DNA of 64,000 nucleotides, from the NCBI RefSeq assembly GCF_032678705.1, contig NZ_JAVTSS010000002.1, forward strand, positions 744,001 through 808,000, read 5' to 3'. Of this stretch, positions 59,959 through 64,000 are shown piece by piece; the stretch's first letter is position 1; every line of letters begins with the position of its first letter. The position numbers were made by a program, and so were the translations under genes. The notes under the pieces were generated by a model. The model ran no database searches and was not told where the DNA came from. It saw only the letters and a program-made list of their open reading frames with translations. This DNA is from Pedobacter frigiditerrae. Its GTDB lineage: Bacteria > Bacteroidota > Bacteroidia > Sphingobacteriales > Sphingobacteriaceae.

Positions 59959-59990
59959 TTTTCTTTTAAGTTTATGTATTCAACATAGTT

Positions 59991-60047
59991 CCCGGAGCTT
60001 CGTGCTTGCGGGGATGCAAAAGTAAGTAAAATACTAATAACTAGCAA
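59991..60047 (-). promoter_or_regulatory. rpsP promoter and leader hairpin
   Basis: Reverse-strand TACTTTTG (60017-60024) with GTTTG at 60045-60049 region giving TTG at 60045-60047, 20 bp apart. Between this and the ATG, 59991-60012 can form an imperfect GC-rich hairpin (CCCG-AGC / GCT-CGGG). A ribosomal leader role is an inference. Confidence 0.5.
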
Positions 60048-60107
60048 ACTGCATTATTTTATATTCAAATAACATTACTACAATAGCAAATTTGGATATT
60101 TACATTT

Positions 60108-60626
60108 ATGAAGATAGCCATAGATATGGACGAAGTCCTTGCCGACCCCATTAAAAAATTTATTCAACTTTATAACCGTGATTACGGCATTCCATTAGAT
60201 TTAAAAATAGATGCTGGTAATGAGATTTATCAGCATATTCCAGAATACATTAACAATAAATGGTTCGATTACATTAATGAAAAAGGATTTTTTAGAGATT
60301 TAGAGTTAATTGAAGGAAGTGTTGAAGCAGTAAAAAAACTACAAGAAAAACACGAGGTATATATCGTGTCCGCAGCAATGGAGTTTCCAAATTCATTAGA
60401 AGACAAATACCATTGGTTAGCAGAACATTTCCCTTTTATAGGATGGAGAAACATCATATTCTGTGGCGAGAAGATTGTGAATACCGATGTAATGATAGAC
60501 GATAGAGCCAAAAATTTTATCGATTTTAAGGGCAGAACATTGTTGTTTACATCGCCTCATAATCTTCTACTAACGGAATATGAACGTGTAGATAATTGGC
60601 AACAAGTTTTAGATAAGTTGATGTAG
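60108..60626 (+). CDS. 5'(3')-deoxyribonucleotidase (NT5C type)
   Basis: HAD-superfamily nucleotidase that dephosphorylates dNMPs. 172 residues with the nucleophile motif AIDMDEVLAD, IVSAAMEFPNSLEDKYHWL (motif II), and the motif IV MIDDRAKNFIDFKGRTLLFTSPHN. Length and order match the cytosolic type-C family. Stands alone, convergent with the VIT protein gene. Confidence 0.92.
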   Translation: MKIAIDMDEVLADPIKKFIQLYNRDYGIPLDLKIDAGNEIYQHIPEYINNKWFDYINEKGFFRDLELIEGSVEAVKKLQEKHEVYIVSAAMEFPNSLEDKYHWLAEHFPFIGWRNIIFCGEKIVNTDVMIDDRAKNFIDFKGRTLLFTSPHNLLLTEYERVDNWQQVLDKLM

Positions 60627-60636
60627 GTGTGGCCTA

Positions 60637-60672
60637 CGTCATGCTCAGCTCGACTGGGCATCGTAATGCGAT
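60637..60672 (-). repeat. Intergenic repeat family C, copy 2
   Basis: Reverse complement of 44097-44132 with one mismatch over 36 bp. Confidence 0.85.
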
Positions 60673-60741
60673 AATAAATGGGAAGTGAAAGCATCTACAA
60701 TTAGCTTCTTCAGTCGGGCTTTTTGCTGCAATCTTTTTTGC

Positions 60742-60765
60742 CCTTCGACTACGCTCAGGATGACA
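60742..60765 (-). repeat. Intergenic repeat family D, copy 2
   Basis: Exact reverse complement of the 24 bases at 52803-52826. The surrounding 60627-60881 gap (255 bp) also holds a short dyad CCCGATAGCTATCGGG at 60785-60800 and no gene. Confidence 0.85.
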
Positions 60766-60881
60766 AAAAAGGATATCGCTTCTCCCGATAGCTATCGGGA
60801 CCCGCTTAGCTAACAAAAACCCGTGCTACTATTTAAGTTTTCCCGACTAGAGACTTAGAATATCCGTAACCTATCCTTCCC

Positions 60882-63800
60882 CTAAAATTTAAATTCCCCT
60901 ATCAAATGTCCTTTGTTTTTGTTTCCTTCTTCTAGCGGAAGAATGATTATTTTTCTTTCTTGCCTACCTGTTGCATATCTAGTATAAATTTCAGCAGTAA
61001 CAGTTGTTGGTCCGCCGATGCTTACTTGTCTATCTCCATAATAATCAACTTCAATTTTATAACTTCCTTTAATTGCTTTCTTCAACATAAACTGCTCAGG
61101 ACCATAACCATCTGTAAAATCATTACTTATTCTACCGCCGATAGCTGTACTTTGGTTACTGTAATAACATTTTTCACCTTTGGGGTCAGTTAACCACAAA
61201 TCTATATCGGTATCATTTTTATTCCAGTTTAGCACCACTCGAATGTCAACTGGTAAAGGTTGTATCAATCTTTTATCAACTCCTTTTGTATTAAGCAAGC
61301 TGCTATATTTTGCAATCAAATTATTTATTTCTGCAATGATAATTTCTTCAATGCCATCGTCTCTATCAGATGTTTGAGTATTGTAACTTTGAGTAAGCAC
61401 CTTATATAAATTATCCAACGCTTGTTGGTAAGCGCCATTGTCGGCCAAAGCCAAAGCATAATCGCGATAACTTTGCGCATCCATTGGTCTCCATTGCAAT
61501 ATTTTTTCAGTTACAAATAGCTCTGCTTTATATGCTTTAGTTTGCTTCAACTTGTAAGCAAGTACCTTAAATAAGTCTGCATTTTCTAAATCTAAATCAG
61601 CAATATTACTTAAAATGGTTAGTGCTCTTGTGCTATCTGCTTGTTGATAAAACCAATTGGCTACATCAAAATAAAATGTTGGTGTACTTAAATATTGAGG
61701 TCGAATAGTTAGGTATTTTTCATAGGCCTCTTTTGGGGTTCCTGTTAGAGATTTCATATAATCTTTATCGCTTTTAAACTCTGGTACAATAATTACAGCT
61801 TTCTCTACCATTTTTGCTTCTGAATAACTTGTTGAAGAAGATGTGTTTACTGAAACTCCCGCAACTCTTCCTTGTAAGGCAGAACTAATTGGCACAGGAC
61901 TAGAATAGCCATATAGAACAGCACTACCAACTTTATCATCTGCCGTTTTACTTGCTTGAGACTCCGCTTCTCTCCTTCTTAACACTACTTCTTGAGCCTG
62001 TTGGTTTGCCATTCTATTCGCATTTCCCTGATTTTGAACCACGACTACCTCATTATACGCTGTAGCGCTATCTCCAACAGGAACTGGTCTTGGAAATTTT
62101 TGTTGGTCATTTTTTGCAGGGCGATTGGAAAACTCTGTATTCCACCAAGTTTTTAATGTTTTGCTCATCTCAATGGCATCTTTCATTAAATCGGTTTTTC
62201 GTTCCAACATATCCGCTCTGCGTTGTTTTAAAACTGCATCGTATTGCGCTCTTAATTCTGCCGGCGGAACAATATCATACCTTAAATAATCATCAACACT
62301 TTCTAATACAATTAAACTGGTATTTCTAGTTACAATACCGAATTGTTTACTCAATTGACTAATCTGAACTTTGTTAATTTCATACTGAATATCCATTTCA
62401 GCAATTTTCTTTTGAGCCCAAATTCTACTCACATCAATGGAGCTTAAAGCCTGTGCATTAGGGTTAAGACGAACTGTTTGCTCACTCACCACCGTATTTC
62501 CATAGCCAAATTGTAAAACAATGCTTGTGCTATATTGACTTAAAATACCAGCAACGGCCAGATGTCCTGTTACGTTAACATGCATAGAAGGGTAAGTTTG
62601 ACGAACTTCTCCGCTGTTTTTGATTCCTAAATATTGAAGCTGTTCCTCGCTCAGTTGTTTAAAAGCAACCTCGACTTTGGTGTTATTTAGGTTTATAAAC
62701 TCGCCTCCAGATTTTAAACTGATGTATTTTAAAGTACTATAATCAGCTTTGTTAGATGAATTAACGGTATGGATAGGTTTGGTCAGAAGAACGGTGTTTT
62801 TGCCAAACGTCGAAAGTCCATCAGTAAAAAAAATATATTCGTTCCCTATTAAAGCTCGTTGATTAATGGAACTAAAGTTTGTTCCGCCATCATATATTAT
62901 GTTTTCTAATCTTTTCTTTAAAGAAGTCCAATCGCCGTTGGTAATTATAAACGAACCTCCATTTTTAAAGGTGTTATTTAGCAATCCTAAATTGATGGTA
63001 AGATTTTGCTTTTGTTTGATAAGCAAATCCAATAATTCTAATTCTTTTTTCAAATCTCTTTGCAAGCCACTTAGCGAACAATCCCAAATTATGCCTATTT
63101 GATTACTCAATACACGAGGTCTGCTTTGCTCTTGTGGAAAAACATTGACCAAGAAATAATAGCCGCTGCTTGCTTTTTGCATTTGCACTTCAGGCATATC
63201 GGCACGTTTGGGCAAATTAATTGTTATTGCTTTTTGAGGCTGATAATTTGTTCTTTTCATCTCTGCCAAATAGGTATTTCCAGTATTTTTGAAACTAAAA
63301 CTTCCATCTGGTTGCTCGGCTAATTCTGGCTGAACAAGGCTTTCGAATACCGTTGTTTTGAGTGTAAAATCAGCGATTATTTGATTATAATCTAATGGCA
63401 AATGATATTGCAAAACATTGTTTTTCTGGAATTTCAATTCTTCTTCATAACCTACAATTATGGTTCTTTTGCCCTTTGCTGGCATTGGATAAATTCTTGT
63501 CCTAAAGTTGTTTCCCTCTACTTTTTCTAACAAACCTGGGTCTACCCTTCTACGTTCAATGCTTTCGAAAACCTCTGTTGCTTTTGCTTTTTCAACAGGA
63601 ACAGCTTCTCTCATTTTCCCATTAATATCTAATGCATAACGGCTAATGGTTACGCCTTCAGGCATTGGAAAAGTTAGTTCTCCTTCTAAAACTTTATCGC
63701 TGTTATTGTAAAACGTCATCGTCATCAACGTTTTGGCAATGTTTCCAGTTATTTGAACATCAATATTTAATTTTTGCAGCTTAACTGCTTCTTGTTGAGC

Positions 63801-63893
63801 ATTGGTTGTTTTTACTTTAAGTACAGGCATTTGTGCATTGCCCACAAGTGAAAATATTAGAAGTATAAAAAGGCAGGATAGAGAAAGTTTCAT
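60882..63893 (-). CDS. VIT/vWA/DUF2135 exported protein with TonB-plug-like segment
   Basis: 1003 residues. After a signal peptide (to about Ala20) comes a VIT domain (about 25-155; LEGELTFPMPEGVTISRYAL, EVFESIERRRVDPGLLEKVE), then a von Willebrand-A region with MIDAS DCSLS (271-275), GGTNFSS and FFTDGLS, a stretch FGIVTRNTSLIVLES (about 518-532), a linker (about 610-690) with EVVVVQ and SSALQGRVAGVSV that reads like a TonB-receptor plug, TPR-like helices (about 720-860) and a C-terminal DUF2135 sandwich (DTDIDLWLTDPKGEKCYYSN). Probably an envelope adhesion or inter-protein scaffold; function not proven. Confidence 0.85.
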   Translation of the reverse strand: MKLSLSCLFILLIFSLVGNAQMPVLKVKTTNAQQEAVKLQKLNIDVQITGNIAKTLMTMTFYNNSDKVLEGELTFPMPEGVTISRYALDINGKMREAVPVEKAKATEVFESIERRRVDPGLLEKVEGNNFRTRIYPMPAKGKRTIIVGYEEELKFQKNNVLQYHLPLDYNQIIADFTLKTTVFESLVQPELAEQPDGSFSFKNTGNTYLAEMKRTNYQPQKAITINLPKRADMPEVQMQKASSGYYFLVNVFPQEQSRPRVLSNQIGIIWDCSLSGLQRDLKKELELLDLLIKQKQNLTINLGLLNNTFKNGGSFIITNGDWTSLKKRLENIIYDGGTNFSSINQRALIGNEYIFFTDGLSTFGKNTVLLTKPIHTVNSSNKADYSTLKYISLKSGGEFINLNNTKVEVAFKQLSEEQLQYLGIKNSGEVRQTYPSMHVNVTGHLAVAGILSQYSTSIVLQFGYGNTVVSEQTVRLNPNAQALSSIDVSRIWAQKKIAEMDIQYEINKVQISQLSKQFGIVTRNTSLIVLESVDDYLRYDIVPPAELRAQYDAVLKQRRADMLERKTDLMKDAIEMSKTLKTWWNTEFSNRPAKNDQQKFPRPVPVGDSATAYNEVVVVQNQGNANRMANQQAQEVVLRRREAESQASKTADDKVGSAVLYGYSSPVPISSALQGRVAGVSVNTSSSTSYSEAKMVEKAVIIVPEFKSDKDYMKSLTGTPKEAYEKYLTIRPQYLSTPTFYFDVANWFYQQADSTRALTILSNIADLDLENADLFKVLAYKLKQTKAYKAELFVTEKILQWRPMDAQSYRDYALALADNGAYQQALDNLYKVLTQSYNTQTSDRDDGIEEIIIAEINNLIAKYSSLLNTKGVDKRLIQPLPVDIRVVLNWNKNDTDIDLWLTDPKGEKCYYSNQSTAIGGRISNDFTDGYGPEQFMLKKAIKGSYKIEVDYYGDRQVSIGGPTTVTAEIYTRYATGRQERKIIILPLEEGNKNKGHLIGEFKF

Positions 63894-63931
63894 AGCTGTA
63901 AGTTTTACTATTGATGCGAAACCTACAGCTA
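63893..63931 (-). repeat. Inverted repeat at the start of the VIT gene
   Basis: TAGCTGTA (63893-63900) and TACAGCTA (63924-63931), extended to about 14 of 15 matching. It begins at the start codon, so it might hide it in a hairpin or be an operator. No gene in the remaining 63932-64000. Confidence 0.4.
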
Positions 63932-64000
63932 TTTCACAAATGTTAGTTAAACTTTTTATAAAATACCTAGAAATGGGTAGCTGATAGGTAATAAAAAAGC

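Overview
The window looks like chromosomal DNA of a Bacteroidota bacterium, most likely of the Sphingobacteriaceae (Pedobacter-like). The AT-rich base composition, a SusC/SusD pair, several CarboxypepD_reg plus beta-barrel outer-membrane proteins, GldH, DUF3078/DUF5916/DUF4397 proteins, and repeated TAnnTTTG promoter boxes (the Bacteroidota -7 element) all point that way. No ribosome-binding-site logic is obvious, and at least two genes (metG and an outer-membrane barrel gene) appear to start at TTG. I saw no tRNA, rRNA, CRISPR array or prophage.

Layout. 1-12.9 kb: 5' part of metG (-), LD-carboxypeptidase and DoxX (+), an orphan susC-susD pair (-) behind a long leader, an M14 carboxypeptidase (-), murF (+) and a secreted thioredoxin-like protein (-). 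13-16.2 kb: holB-ricT-gldH operon (-). 16.3-24.9 kb: + strand run of marR, an outer-membrane barrel, ruvX, an O-methyltransferase, two overlapping GH73-LysM hydrolases, a CarboxypepD_reg protein overlapping a miniature HExxH membrane protein, and a DUF3078 protein. 25-30.1 kb: DUF5916 protein, then a BlaR1-like M56 sensor and BlaI repressor (-) with two clear palindromic operators. 30.2-34.7 kb: a 43-codon small ORF, ffh, comM/yifB, a REP-associated tyrosine transposase flanked by inverted REP hairpins, and a small membrane protein. 34.7-44 kb (-): a phosphoesterase flanked by two paralogous small proteins, TlpA-like reductase plus outer-membrane barrel, DUF4397 lipoprotein, membrane phosphoesterase, htpG. 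44.2-52.3 kb: membrane protein, M16 peptidase, def (+); CarboxypepD_reg protein, NifU and Mrp (-); GT51 transglycosylase, hpt, psd (+). 52.3-53.0 kb: a repeat-rich gap. 53-60 kb (-): Leu/Glu-type dehydrogenase and MscS channel, then the ribosomal cluster rpsP-rimM-trmD-rplS, split between rimM and trmD by a lipoprotein, a duplicated membrane protein and an XRE regulator. 60-64 kb: a 5'-nucleotidase (+) and a large VIT/vWA/DUF2135 protein (-).

Most of the window is housekeeping (translation, SRP, wall synthesis, Fe-S assembly) mixed with envelope genes. The accessory-looking parts are the transposase with its REPs, the XRE/membrane-protein cassette inside the S16 operon, the BlaI/M56 module, the HExxH mini-protein, and several families of palindromic intergenic repeats at roughly 16.2, 19.3, 21.1, 44.1, 52.3-52.8 and 60.7 kb. 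Nothing seen is clearly a new system. The best candidates for something undescribed are the XRE/duplicated-membrane cassette, the HExxH mini-protein pair, the phosphoesterase with paralogous flanking proteins, and the VIT protein carrying a TonB-plug-like segment.
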